A stretch of 64,000 nucleotides of DNA from assembly GCF_021021435.1 (NCBI RefSeq), contig NZ_JAINWI010000005.1, positions 1 through 64,000 of the forward strand, in the 5' to 3' direction. The DNA comes from Seohaeicola saemankumensis. GTDB taxonomy: Bacteria > Pseudomonadota > Alphaproteobacteria > Rhodobacterales > Rhodobacteraceae. The translations under genes were made by a program, and so were the position numbers. Position 1 is the first letter of the stretch; the number at the start of each line of letters is the position of its first letter. Positions 18,543-26,790 of the stretch are shown piece by piece. The notes below the pieces were generated by a model. It worked only from the letters and a program-made list of their open reading frames with translations. It had not been told where the DNA came from and did no database searches.

Positions 18543-19256
18543 TCAGGCGTGCACGTCTTCCTGCATGAAGCCACGCAACCGCTCGACCGCGGCTTTCTTG
18601 ATCTGCGAGACACGCCCCGTGGTGACTTTCAGCACCTCGGCGATTTCGTAGACGTTCAACTCCTCGACATAGTAGAGTTGCAGAACCAGCGCCTCGCGCT
18701 CGGGCAGTCTTTCGATGGCTTGCTTGAGATGCACTTTCATCCGGTCCTGCGTCAGCCGGTCCTCGGCGCTGGGCGACGCGTCGCGGAACAGCATGGAGTG
18801 GTCCGTGTAGATCTCTTCGATTGATTGATGCTGCCCGCTGTCGATCTCGACGCGCCAGCGGGCCAAATCTTCAAGCGACAGCGACAACTCGGCCGCGATC
18901 TCGGTTTCTTCAGGACGACGCAACAGGCTTTGCTCCAGCCGTTGCTCTGCTTGGCGCAGCCTGCTTTGCATTTGCAGCACACCGCGTGTCTGGCCAGCCA
19001 GATGGCGCAGGTGATCCATGACCGCCCCGCGGATGCGGATACCGGCATAGGCTGCAAACGGGGTGCCCGGCTGCGGGGTATACCGCTGTGCGGCGTCCAT
19101 CAGACCCATATAGGCGACCTGTAACAGGTCTTCGATTTCGACCCGCCGCCCGGTTTTCATATGAATATGCCATGCGATGCGGCGGGCAAGATTGAGGTTT
19201 GTCTCGATCAATTGCTCGGGTGTGGGCAATTGCTCAGAATAGGCGCGCGGTAGCAT
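18543..19256 (-). CDS. fliA: Flagellar sigma factor FliA (sigma-28)
   Basis: A 237-aa sigma-70-family factor. The region-2 motif 'EDLLQVAYMGLMDAAQRY' (about residues 40-57) and the region-4 helix-turn-helix 'YEIAEVLKVTTGRVSQIKKA' near the C-terminus identify it. It directs filament-class genes and is held inactive by FlgM, encoded at 25012. Matching sigma-28-like promoters precede flgM, fliD, fliC and fliS in this window. The ATG at 19256 has a strong GGAGG; it overlaps the end of flhF by 23 bases. Confidence 0.93.
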   Translation of the reverse strand: MLPRAYSEQLPTPEQLIETNLNLARRIAWHIHMKTGRRVEIEDLLQVAYMGLMDAAQRYTPQPGTPFAAYAGIRIRGAVMDHLRHLAGQTRGVLQMQSRLRQAEQRLEQSLLRRPEETEIAAELSLSLEDLARWRVEIDSGQHQSIEEIYTDHSMLFRDASPSAEDRLTQDRMKVHLKQAIERLPEREALVLQLYYVEELNVYEIAEVLKVTTGRVSQIKKAAVERLRGFMQEDVHA

Positions 19257-20175
19257 TGGGCAGGTCCTCCGAAGGTTGGCGCCTGTGGCGGATGAAAATT
19301 GATTGTGTGCCGGCCTGCAGCGCGACGGATGTCGGGATGTCGCGGCTATGCGTGTCCGCTGGATGCAGGCTGTCCAGAAGACCGCTTCCGCCAGACAGCA
19401 GCGCGACCTGAAGCCCGAATCGTGCGGCAAGGGTCATGTCATCTGCGGTAGGTGGCAGAATATCCGTGCGCGTCAGAACGATAAGACGGGCGATACCGGC
19501 CATAGGGGCGCAGATCCGGTCCTGCATCACGGGATGCAACCCGGTCGGCAGAACAAGCCAGACCGCCGTGTCGGGTAGCTGTGCCAGTCTTGCCAGAGCG
19601 GTGGAATCAGGCTGCGGCATGTCCGAAAGGTCGATGATCTGGGTCTCGCGGGCATCGGTGGGCGACAACGTTTCGGGCAGCCCGTCTGCCCAGACGGGGC
19701 GATGTGGCGTCAGACCCATCAACCGTCCCAAACCGGACAGACGACCAGAGGCAGCAAGCAGATCGGTACGCGGCGCAACAAGAACAGGCACAGCTGCGCC
19801 GGGCATACGCATTGCATATGCCGCGAGCCTTGCCGCCAGCATGGTGCGGCCAGATCCGGGGGGGCCGGTCAGGATCACCCGGCCGGGAAGATGCGGGGGC
19901 AGCACCTGCGCGGGCATGTCTGTCCGTACAATTTCCTGATACAGCCGATGACGGAAACTGATCCGTGACGGGGTCTGGTTGCCTTTCGTCAAGACGGGCG
20001 CATCCGTCGCCGGACGGGGTGAGTGGAATTCCTCGCCGGTGCTGGCCTCAACTTCGACCATGCCATTGTTCTGGCGGGTCGACAGGATCAAGGCATCGGG
20101 ACCAAGGCGCCGCAGCACCTCTTCGAGGGCCAGTGCGGAATCAGCGGCGCGGATTGTGATGGTAGTCATCGGCAT
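19234..20175 (-). CDS. flhF: Degenerate FlhF-like SRP-type GTPase
   Basis: A 313-aa protein in the flhA-flhF-fliA position. Its N-terminus ('MPMTTITIRAADSALALEEV', then 'LGPDALILSTR') matches the FlhF B-domain, and a G-domain follows. The P-loop reads GPPGSGRT (residues 104-111), with Arg110 replacing the essential Lys. The G3 motif DTAG is replaced by DLSD (about 182-185), while the G4-like TRTD (235-238) remains. Nucleotide hydrolysis is therefore doubtful, though FlhF normally sets flagellar position through its GTPase. There is no flhG neighbour. The ATG overlaps the flhA stop by one base. Confidence 0.8.
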   Translation of the reverse strand: MPMTTITIRAADSALALEEVLRRLGPDALILSTRQNNGMVEVEASTGEEFHSPRPATDAPVLTKGNQTPSRISFRHRLYQEIVRTDMPAQVLPPHLPGRVILTGPPGSGRTMLAARLAAYAMRMPGAAVPVLVAPRTDLLAASGRLSGLGRLMGLTPHRPVWADGLPETLSPTDARETQIIDLSDMPQPDSTALARLAQLPDTAVWLVLPTGLHPVMQDRICAPMAGIARLIVLTRTDILPPTADDMTLAARFGLQVALLSGGSGLLDSLHPADTHSRDIPTSVALQAGTQSIFIRHRRQPSEDLPNATARLF

Positions 20176-22346
20176 CAGGCTCCGTCAGAGGGCGTGAGAG
20201 AGGACAGAAAGGCGCTGGGAAGACTGATGCTCTGCGTGACTTCGACCCTGCGGTTCTCTGGCAGATCGGTCAGGGACAGCACGATGGCATCTTCAAGATT
20301 GGGTCGCAGGAAAGCTGCCATGGAACGGCGCAGTGACGGCGTGACCACGATCATCAGCATGTGACCGCCCGCTTGTGCGGCATCCTGCGCGGCGCCCAGA
20401 TCCTTGAGCAACCGACCCGCGAAATCGGGATCAAGCGTCAACCCGTCCTCTGAAGGGCGTTTGCAGCGCATCAACAGTTGCTCCAACTCGGGCGAGAACG
20501 TGACCAGCTTGAGCGTCGCGCTGATCGACCCCATCTGTTGCAGCAGAAGTGGCACTAATGCGGGGCGCAATGACTCGGCCTGTGCGGCCACCGGCATGTT
20601 GCGGTCCGCCATTTGTGCCAGCCCTTCAAGGATGCGGCGCAGGTCTGCGACGGGAAGACGGTCGGCCAGCAACTGGCGCATCACGGCCGTCAGCATATGC
20701 AGTGGGACAAGTTTCGGCACGACGGTTTCAACCAGAGTTGGGGCCGCCTGTGCCAAGGCAGTCAGAAGCGCCTGCACATCGTCCGGCCCCAGAAGGTCCC
20801 CTGCATGGCGTTGCAGAACTTGCCCCATATGCGTGGCAACTACGGCTTCGGGGTCCACCACAGTGTGATCATCGGCTTCGGCCTCGGCACGCTGATGCGG
20901 CATGATCCAGACGGCATCCAGACCGAAAGACGGATCTTTGACTGCAATGCCAGCCAGTTTCCGTGTCGAGCCATGCCCCGGAATGGCAAGCTTGCGATCC
21001 GCCTGCACCATATCCTCGGCCACGATGGTCTGACCGATCCGGATGCGGTAGGTATTCGGAGGCAAGGACAGATCATCGCGGATTCGTACACCGGGTACGA
21101 CGATGCCCAATGCCCGCGACAGCTCGCGCCGGATCGCGGTGATGCGGGACACAAGCGTTCCGCCATCCTGACCACTGGCCAGCGAGATCAGGCCATAGCC
21201 GATCTGCAACGAGAGCGGTGCCATATCGGTGACTTCTTCGGCTGTGATTGCCGCGGTTGACGAATCCGCGCGATCACTGTCCGGCGCGGATGATCCCGCG
21301 AAACCGTCCGATGATGGCGCGCCTGCGGGCCTTGCGGATGGCTGCGCCTTCACCTGCTTTGCGCGGCGCTGCGCCGTCACAGCCGCAATTGCTGCCAGTG
21401 CGGACGCCAGCAGGAAAATCAGGTTGGGCATGCCGGGAACAAGGCCCAGCATGAATAGTACAGCCGCAGCCGGTGCCCATGCAGTGGCGATATTGACCTG
21501 CTTGCTAATCAGCCCGCCCATGTCCGATGACGAAGAAGACCGCGTGACGATAATCGCCGCTGCCAGCGACAACAGCAGCCCTGGCACCTGTGCCACCAGG
21601 CCGTCACCAACGGACAGGCGGACATAGGTTTCGCCGGCAACGGCAACGGACAGGCCATGCTGTGTCGTGCCGATAATGATACCGCCGACGACATTGATAG
21701 CCAGAATGATCAGGCCAGCAATCGCGTCGCCTTTGACGAATTTCGACGCACCGTCCATAGAGCCATAAAAATCGGCCTCGGCCGCAACCTCGGCCCGCCG
21801 CGCCTTGGCCTCTTCGGGTGACATCAAGCCCGCGTTCAGGTCGGCATCAATCGCCATCTGTTTGCCGGGCATGGCATCCAGCGTGAAGCGTGCGGACACT
21901 TCCGACACACGACCTGCCCCTTTGGCAATCACAACCATGTTGATGATCACAAGGATCACAAAGACCAGCAGGCCGACAATGAAATTGCCGCCCACGACAA
22001 AGCTAGCAAAGGCTTCGATCACAGCGCCCGCTGCACCCGGTCCGTTGTGACCCTCGGCCAGAACCACACGTGTCGAGGCCACGTTGAGCGCCAGTCGCAG
22101 GGTGGTCGCGATCAGCAGAAGCGACGGGAAACTCGAGAAATCCAGCGGCCTTTGCGAATGCACCGCAACCATCAAAACCAGAAGTGACAGCAGGATGTTC
22201 GATACAAAGAACACATCCAGCAAAGCGGCGGGCAATGGCAGGATCATCATGGCAAGGATCGCCAGAATACCTGTCGGCATTGCCAGCCCGCCCAACTGGC
22301 CGCGCAGTCCGCCAGACTGCGGCCCGACATTGGTCATCGCGCTCAT
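20175..22346 (-). CDS. flhA: Flagellar export gate protein FlhA
   Basis: A 723-aa inner-membrane component of the flagellar type III export apparatus. The N-terminal half has about eight membrane helices with the FHIPEP-family cytoplasmic loop ('FTLDAMPGKQMAIDADLNAG'). The C-terminal half is the cytosolic nonameric ring that docks chaperone-substrate complexes. The length is normal (about 690-720). It is the first gene of a flhA-flhF-fliA unit behind a consensus sigma-54 promoter at 22436. Confidence 0.96.
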   Translation of the reverse strand: MSAMTNVGPQSGGLRGQLGGLAMPTGILAILAMMILPLPAALLDVFFVSNILLSLLVLMVAVHSQRPLDFSSFPSLLLIATTLRLALNVASTRVVLAEGHNGPGAAGAVIEAFASFVVGGNFIVGLLVFVILVIINMVVIAKGAGRVSEVSARFTLDAMPGKQMAIDADLNAGLMSPEEAKARRAEVAAEADFYGSMDGASKFVKGDAIAGLIILAINVVGGIIIGTTQHGLSVAVAGETYVRLSVGDGLVAQVPGLLLSLAAAIIVTRSSSSSDMGGLISKQVNIATAWAPAAAVLFMLGLVPGMPNLIFLLASALAAIAAVTAQRRAKQVKAQPSARPAGAPSSDGFAGSSAPDSDRADSSTAAITAEEVTDMAPLSLQIGYGLISLASGQDGGTLVSRITAIRRELSRALGIVVPGVRIRDDLSLPPNTYRIRIGQTIVAEDMVQADRKLAIPGHGSTRKLAGIAVKDPSFGLDAVWIMPHQRAEAEADDHTVVDPEAVVATHMGQVLQRHAGDLLGPDDVQALLTALAQAAPTLVETVVPKLVPLHMLTAVMRQLLADRLPVADLRRILEGLAQMADRNMPVAAQAESLRPALVPLLLQQMGSISATLKLVTFSPELEQLLMRCKRPSEDGLTLDPDFAGRLLKDLGAAQDAAQAGGHMLMIVVTPSLRRSMAAFLRPNLEDAIVLSLTDLPENRRVEVTQSISLPSAFLSSLTPSDGA

Positions 22347-22435
22347 GCAGTTGGTCCCGTTATGGGGTCGTGATGGGCTGGGCAGGAATGGAGCATTGCA
22401 GGACTTTCACTGGCGAGGTTTCTTGGCCGGAAAGG

Positions 22436-22451
22436 TGCAAGTGTCGTGCCA
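22436..22451 (-). promoter_or_regulatory. Sigma-54 promoter of flhA-flhF-fliA
   Basis: The minus strand reads TGGCAC-GACAC-TTGCA, a perfect match, about 90 bases before the flhA ATG. It is back-to-back with the promoter at 22488. Confidence 0.9.
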
Positions 22452-22487
22452 GTCCTGATGGCTCGACACGAAGATGGACCGACCGGC

Positions 22488-22503
22488 TGGCACGAAGGTT
22501 GCA
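22488..22503 (+). promoter_or_regulatory. Sigma-54 promoter of flgP-flgT-flgA
   Basis: TGGCAC-GAAGG-TTGCA is a perfect match about 45 bases before the flgP ATG. The two divergent promoters are 36 bases apart, so one enhancer could serve both. Confidence 0.9.
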
Positions 22504-22548
22504 GTAGTTGTCGCAACGCTGCTTGCAGCTCTTGCCATAGGAGATTCC

Positions 22549-23139
22549 ATGACACCCTCGCCTGATTCCCCCTTTGCCCTTACAGCAGAGCGGTCCTTCA
22601 CCACGAAGGCCCTTGGTGTTGGTGTGGCGATCCTTTTGCTCAGCGCGCTTTCGGGGTGTTCTTCGTCGGAAAAACGCGCGATCGATGCGCTTGGTCCTGA
22701 TGCAACAGCTGCAACCCGTATGCTGGCCGAGACAAAAGACAGTCTTGATGCGCTGGACCAGGCCACCGTTCCGGCTTCTGCGATCCCGACGATGCAGGCT
22801 GTGACCAGCCCCGCACTGACAGGGCGCGGGTTTTCCCAGGTGGCCGGTCAGCCCGGACATACGTTGAACGAAAAACGCCTACTGGCGATCAGGGCGGCGC
22901 GGCTGGATGCGCTGCGCGATCTGACCGAACAGATCCACGGTATCCGGATCAGTTCGGACAGCCTTCTGCGCGATGCGATCATGCTTAACGACGTGTTGGC
23001 CGCCCATGTTTCAGGGGTCCTGCGCGGTGCGCGCACGGTGGCAATCGAACCCAAAGGCGAGGACGGATATTCCGTTATCATGGAATTGGATGCCGATACC
23101 GTCGCTTATATCCTACGGGCTGTCGGCGCGGGTGCATGA
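22549..23139 (+). CDS. flgP: FlgP-like outer-membrane flagellar lipoprotein
   Basis: A 196-aa lipoprotein with a signal helix ending in the lipobox 'SALSGC' (about residues 30-35). The C-terminal half, with 'NEKRLLAIRAARLDALRDLTEQIHG'-type sequence, belongs to the LPP20/FlgP family. In Vibrio, FlgO/FlgP/FlgT build the outer H-ring around the L and P rings. Here it is directly followed by a FlgT-like gene and flgA, supporting that role. The ATG at 22549 has AGGAGA upstream; the earlier in-frame start lies inside the sigma-54 promoter. Confidence 0.8.
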   Translation: MTPSPDSPFALTAERSFTTKALGVGVAILLLSALSGCSSSEKRAIDALGPDATAATRMLAETKDSLDALDQATVPASAIPTMQAVTSPALTGRGFSQVAGQPGHTLNEKRLLAIRAARLDALRDLTEQIHGIRISSDSLLRDAIMLNDVLAAHVSGVLRGARTVAIEPKGEDGYSVIMELDADTVAYILRAVGAGA

Positions 23140-24254
23140 TCATGCAGTCACGACGTTCCTTGTTGGCGCTCTGCTTTGCGGTCGCAAGTGTATCGGTTCT
23201 GCGGATAGATACCGCCGAGGCAAAACAAGCCGGATGGCTGGAGGTGATGGGCAGCGCGACAGCTTTGAACGCCTCTGACCGCGATGCAGCAAGGCGGCGC
23301 GCGATGGCCGACGCGCTGTTATCTGCCGCACTGGCAGGCGGGGCGCAGGTTCAGGGCCATTCGGTCATGTCAAATGCCCGCATGACCTCGGATCTGTTGA
23401 TCGTCCGTCCTGTTGGGCGGGTCTTGGCGCATCGCATTCTGTCAGAGGATTTCGACGGTCAGATATGGCGGGTTACGATCGCAGCACAGGTCGGACAGCC
23501 ACAAGCAGGCAGTTGTTCCGACCGGCGGCGTCTGGTGGTCACAGCCTACCCGCCGCAAGTCGCCGTGTCACCGCATGCGCCCGCCTGGGCGGATCAGCTG
23601 GGGCGGCAGGTTGCAGCCACTTTGCTGCAAAGCGCGTCGCGCAATGCAGTCGTGGCCGAACTGACCCTTGCGGACAGGCTGCCGCGTCACGATCCGTCGC
23701 GTGACGCGACTGATTACATCAGCCTGACGCGTGGCACTGCCCGCGTGGTCCCTGGTGGTCACGGTCTACATCTGGATCTGGACCTGCGTTCCGAGGGTCG
23801 CCATCTGGTCTTGACCCTGAGAATGCGTCTGGACGGATCGGCACAGGAACGGATGGAAGAAAGCCATGAAGCGCGCGTGCGCATGGCGGGGCCTTCGGTT
23901 TTTGGTCGCGCGGCACCCTTGTTGGAAGCAGACAAACAATCCCTGTCCCTGACCCTGTCGCGCGGGGTGCAGCCCGCATTCGAAGCATTCCTGATGCGCG
24001 CGGCCTGTCGTCCGCCGCTGGCGGTTCTGACGCTGGCACAGGGAAAGCTGGTTGTACCTCTGGGCCGCGCAAATGGTCTGGGCAGGTCCAGTCTGGCCTT
24101 TACCGCCGATAGCGATGCAAGCACCGAAATGCTGGAGGTCGTTGCATTGTCCGAGCGCAGCGCAACGCTGGCACCCTTGGACCCCGCTCGCGCGGCAACT
24201 GCGTTCAATGGGCGACCTGTCCGTTTTCTGGATGTGGCGGAGCGGCTGCCGTGA
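23136..24254 (+). CDS. flgT: FlgT-like periplasmic flagellar protein
   Basis: A 372-aa exported protein with a signal peptide (about residues 1-29, ending AEA). Its N-terminal mature domain ('WLEVMGSATALNASDRDAAR', then 'ADALLSAALAGGAQVQG') matches the FlgT N-domain. The middle and C-terminal parts resemble the FlgT M and C domains ('GKLVVPLGRANGL', near 305-317). FlgT forms the H-ring in Vibrio, and a distant homologue in R. sphaeroides was reported to interact with the stator and be needed for rotation. It overlaps flgP by 4 bases and flgA by 4 bases. Confidence 0.8.
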   Translation: MIMQSRRSLLALCFAVASVSVLRIDTAEAKQAGWLEVMGSATALNASDRDAARRRAMADALLSAALAGGAQVQGHSVMSNARMTSDLLIVRPVGRVLAHRILSEDFDGQIWRVTIAAQVGQPQAGSCSDRRRLVVTAYPPQVAVSPHAPAWADQLGRQVAATLLQSASRNAVVAELTLADRLPRHDPSRDATDYISLTRGTARVVPGGHGLHLDLDLRSEGRHLVLTLRMRLDGSAQERMEESHEARVRMAGPSVFGRAAPLLEADKQSLSLTLSRGVQPAFEAFLMRAACRPPLAVLTLAQGKLVVPLGRANGLGRSSLAFTADSDASTEMLEVVALSERSATLAPLDPARAATAFNGRPVRFLDVAERLP

Positions 24255-25024
24255 GACATGGCCTGGTTGCCCTGATGACGTCTCTGGCTTGTCTGGGTGG
24301 ATACCCCCTGAATGCAGGCGCGATTACGGGCGAAGAGGCCGTGCGCCTTGTCGCACAGGCTATGGTCGATGCAGGGCAGGTGCCGCCGCGGATGCAAGCG
24401 CCTGTCAGGGCCTTGCCGTCCTGCAGGGGCACACCGCGTGTCACCCCTCTTGCAGGGAACTGGAGCAGCGCCGAGATTTCCTGTGATCAGCCGACTGTCT
24501 GGCGTCGCGTTCTGCGCACCGGTGCCGCGCTGTCCATGCCGCTGTCCACGCGCGATTCAACCGGTGCTGCAAAGAATGATTTGCCCCTGCAGACGGTGCT
24601 GTCTGTGACCAGACCCTTGCCGCGTGGTGCGCGTATCGGACCGGATGATGTGATGCTGCTTTCGCAAGCCGGGACTGATCCCGCACAGGTATTGTCCGAC
24701 CCCGATCTGGCTGTGGGCCGCAAGTTGCGCCGTGCCATAGGCGCAGGGCAGCCCCTGCTCGAACGGCATCTGGACCCGCTGCTGGATATCGAGGAAGGCC
24801 AGACCGTCACCGTGCAGTTGCAGAGCCAAGGCATTGATATTGCAAGCACGGGCAAGGCTTTGGCCGGTGGCGTCGCGGGGGACCGCATTCTGATTGATCC
24901 CCCCTCTGGCGGGCACCCGGTCGAGGCGATGATCCTTGCGCCGGGTATCGTGCGCGTCCGCTCTAACATGCCGCGGCGTATTGCCGTTAAGCAGTCTAAA
25001 CGGAGGATGTCATGGTCAGTCTGA
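24251..25024 (+). CDS. flgA: P-ring assembly chaperone FlgA
   Basis: A 257-aa periplasmic chaperone for FlgI. A signal peptide (cleavage near NAGA, about residue 23) precedes an N-terminal domain, then the SAF-type domain with 'LPRGARIGPDDVML' and the C-terminal 'VTVQLQSQGIDIASTGKALA', diagnostic of FlgA. The GTG start at 24251 overlaps the FlgT stop. Its 3' end contains a sigma-28 promoter for flgM and overlaps the flgM reading frame by 13 bases. Confidence 0.93.
   Translation: MRHGLVALMTSLACLGGYPLNAGAITGEEAVRLVAQAMVDAGQVPPRMQAPVRALPSCRGTPRVTPLAGNWSSAEISCDQPTVWRRVLRTGAALSMPLSTRDSTGAAKNDLPLQTVLSVTRPLPRGARIGPDDVMLLSQAGTDPAQVLSDPDLAVGRKLRRAIGAGQPLLERHLDPLLDIEEGQTVTVQLQSQGIDIASTGKALAGGVAGDRILIDPPSGGHPVEAMILAPGIVRVRSNMPRRIAVKQSKRRMSWSV
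24964..24990 (+). promoter_or_regulatory. Sigma-28 promoter of flgM inside flgA
   Basis: TAAC-N15-GCCGTTAA lies 22 bases before the flgM ATG. It is the best match of the five sigma-28-like sites in this window and would give flgM a FliA-dependent start in addition to read-through from 22488. Confidence 0.8.
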
Positions 25025-25314
25025 CCCCAACCAACATCACCCGCTTGCGCACTGCAGGCGATGCTGAAACCCAACGTGCCCAAGGCGCGGCCCCAGCACC
25101 GGCACGTCCGGCGGGGACCGATACTGCGCGGGCCGATACATTGAGCCTGTCCACGGCGGCGCGCTCGCTGCCCGAGGTCATGCTGAAAGGTCCACCCGTC
25201 GATACGGCTTTGGTCGATAGGCTGAGCGCGGCCATAGCTGACGGCAATTATCCTATCGACTCCGCGAAGATCGCCGCAGCGATGTTCAGCGCCTCACTTG
25301 ACCTGTCCAGCTAA
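25012..25314 (+). CDS. flgM: Anti-sigma-28 factor FlgM
   Basis: A 100-aa protein with a disordered Ala/Pro/Thr-rich N-terminal half and the conserved C-terminal helices ('VDTALVDRLSAAIADGNYPI', then 'DSAKIAAAMF') that bind FliA. FlgM is exported through the completed hook, releasing FliA. It has a strong GGAGG Shine-Dalgarno and overlaps flgA by 13 bases. Confidence 0.92.
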   Translation: MVSLTPTNITRLRTAGDAETQRAQGAAPAPARPAGTDTARADTLSLSTAARSLPEVMLKGPPVDTALVDRLSAAIADGNYPIDSAKIAAAMFSASLDLSS

Positions 25315-25324
25315 AGGAAGACAG

Positions 25325-25729
25325 ATGAACATGACCCTTACTCTTCCTGCAATGATTGCCGTGACGGCGCTCGTGTCCGGTCTGGTCTTTGTGCTGATCG
25401 GTGTTCTGATGGGCTGGCGTGAGGTTGTGCGCCAGTCTGCCCGCATGAAACAGGATCTGATCGCCGAGATCTCGCCGTGTCTGACGGAGCACGCGCAGAA
25501 GATCGAAACGATCCTGACAACGCATCAAAGCCAGCGCCAGACAGGCGATGACGCCATGCGTCAGGATCTCTCGGCAATCCGCGCGGATGTCGAATGGCTG
25601 GCGGGCGAGCGTATGATCGAACAGGCACTGGACATGTTCCGTGACGGTGTCTCGGCCAAGGATGTGGGCAAGGAACTGGGCCTTCCGCTTGAGACTGTGC
25701 GTTCCTTGCAACTGCTGCGCGCCCATTGA
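25325..25729 (+). CDS. DUF2802-like single-pass membrane protein
   Basis: A 134-aa protein. An N-terminal membrane helix (about residues 7-29) is followed by a probable coiled coil (about 35-85). The C-terminal segment 'DMFRDGVSAKDVGKELGLPL' (about 103-122) resembles the DUF2802 helix-turn-helix-like motif seen in small proteins of flagellar clusters. It occupies the place where many bacteria carry flgN, but the membrane anchor makes it unlike FlgN, a soluble chaperone. Function unknown. It follows flgM by 10 bases with GGAAG upstream and ends at a strong terminator. Confidence 0.75.
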   Translation: MNMTLTLPAMIAVTALVSGLVFVLIGVLMGWREVVRQSARMKQDLIAEISPCLTEHAQKIETILTTHQSQRQTGDDAMRQDLSAIRADVEWLAGERMIEQALDMFRDGVSAKDVGKELGLPLETVRSLQLLRAH

Positions 25730-25764
25730 TCCGCTGAAACCCGCCACAAGGCGCAATGCAGAAG

Positions 25765-25793
25765 ACCGGATCGGCTTGCCGATCCGGTTTTTT
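25765..25793 (+). terminator. Strong intrinsic terminator
   Basis: ACCGGATCGGC (25765-25775), a 2-base loop and GCCGATCCGGT (25778-25788) form an 11-bp perfect stem followed by a T-run. It ends the flgP-flgT-flgA-flgM unit. Confidence 0.95.
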
Positions 25794-25797
25794 ATCT

Positions 25798-25837
25798 GTT
25801 CCCGGCACGGGATAACCGGATATTCGGTGCCGGGAAC
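25798..25837. repeat. Second 11-bp inverted repeat
   Basis: GTTCCCGGCAC (25798-25808) and GTGCCGGGAAC (25827-25837) are perfectly complementary across an 18-base loop. The repeat follows the terminator and may help end the convergent Sel1-like transcript. Confidence 0.6.
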
Positions 25838-25867
25838 GGATCGGTTCAAGGATAGATGAAAACGGCC

Positions 25868-26551
25868 TTACTTTGTAACAGGAACGCAGGCAGCAGGGGC
25901 ATTCTGTGCCTGTCTGCCGCACCAATCCTTGAAAGCGGTCATAGCCTGATCTTGAACCTTCTGGCGGTGTTCCGGCGCAGTGGATTCAAGCGTGGCGTTC
26001 CGCGCCGCAATGGCACCAGGCACGTCAAGCGCCGCGGCGATGGATTGCCAGGCATGGGCGGTTGCAAAATCAGGTTCCGGTCTTGCAGCGCTATGCACCG
26101 CCGCCAGAGCCAGCATAGCAGCCCCGTCACCGGCTTCGGCGTCGGGGGTCAGTGTTTCCTCTAGGCGGGTTGCAACCGTCGCCTGTCGCTCTGCCGTGAG
26201 ATCCTGCATCAACTGTATGACCAGTGGTGCGGCTTGGCGCAGGCCCGCAAGTCGCGCCCGCCACGCCCAGAACGCGGCCTCGACGCTGTTTTGCGGCAAA
26301 CCGCGGCCACTGGCAAAAAGAATGGCCAGATTATGTGCGGCCTCGGGATCGCCTGTAAGGGCCAGTTTGTGGAAACCTGCAGCGGCCTCTCCGTAATTGC
26401 CGGCCGCCGCGTCGGACATCGCTTTCTCGAAATCATCCGCCCCCGCAGGGGTTGCCAGAATCATGAGTGAAATCAAAGCGTGTTTGAACCAACCCACAGA
26501 TCTGTTCCGGCCTTTGGAGGAAAGTGGCAGAACAAACGTTGATTCAGGCAT
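25868..26551 (-). CDS. Exported Sel1-like repeat protein
   Basis: A 227-aa protein with an N-terminal signal or anchor helix (about residues 21-38, ending PAGA). A Sel1-type tetratricopeptide-like region follows: 'AAGNYGEAAAGFHKLALTGD' and 'PEAAHNLAILFASGRGLPQN', about residues 46-90, then helical repeats. Two cysteines near the C-terminus could form a disulfide. Such proteins act as scaffolds; a periplasmic role in motor assembly is possible because the gene lies between flgM and fleQ. The start at 26551 has GGAG 8 bases upstream. No sigma-54 element was found; a candidate FleQ palindrome lies 79 bases upstream. Confidence 0.75.
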   Translation of the reverse strand: MPESTFVLPLSSKGRNRSVGWFKHALISLMILATPAGADDFEKAMSDAAAGNYGEAAAGFHKLALTGDPEAAHNLAILFASGRGLPQNSVEAAFWAWRARLAGLRQAAPLVIQLMQDLTAERQATVATRLEETLTPDAEAGDGAAMLALAAVHSAARPEPDFATAHAWQSIAAALDVPGAIAARNATLESTAPEHRQKVQDQAMTAFKDWCGRQAQNAPAACVPVTK

Positions 26552-26629
26552 GACGGGTCTCCGGCCAAGGGGCAATGAAGCAATAAATCCTTGGAGCATA
26601 TACGGCAGGAAGTGCCCTGCGTTTTAGGC

Positions 26630-26645
26630 CCATCCGAAAGGATGG
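26630..26645. promoter_or_regulatory. Palindrome CCATCC-N4-GGATGG upstream of fleQ
   Basis: CCATCC-GAAA-GGATGG has the same arms and spacer as the site at 17065-17080; here the arms extend by one more C/G pair. It lies between the Sel1-like gene and fleQ, suggesting autoregulation by FleQ. It could also be a simple hairpin. Confidence 0.45.
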
Positions 26646-26790
26646 GGTTTGCCGACCTCTGACAGAGTCTTGTCTTTCGTCACATCCCTGCATCCGACTG
26701 GACGATTGTCGGAAAACCCACAATCAGCGATGTGTTGGATAACCGACACCGTCCGGTTTATTAACGAGTGCAACTTCACGAGTAGCCGTC

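Noticed and set aside
26605-26625. Minus-strand GGGCACTTCCTGCC as a sigma-54 promoter for the Sel1-like gene
   Set aside because: GG and GC are one base too close; sigma-54 does not tolerate this spacing.
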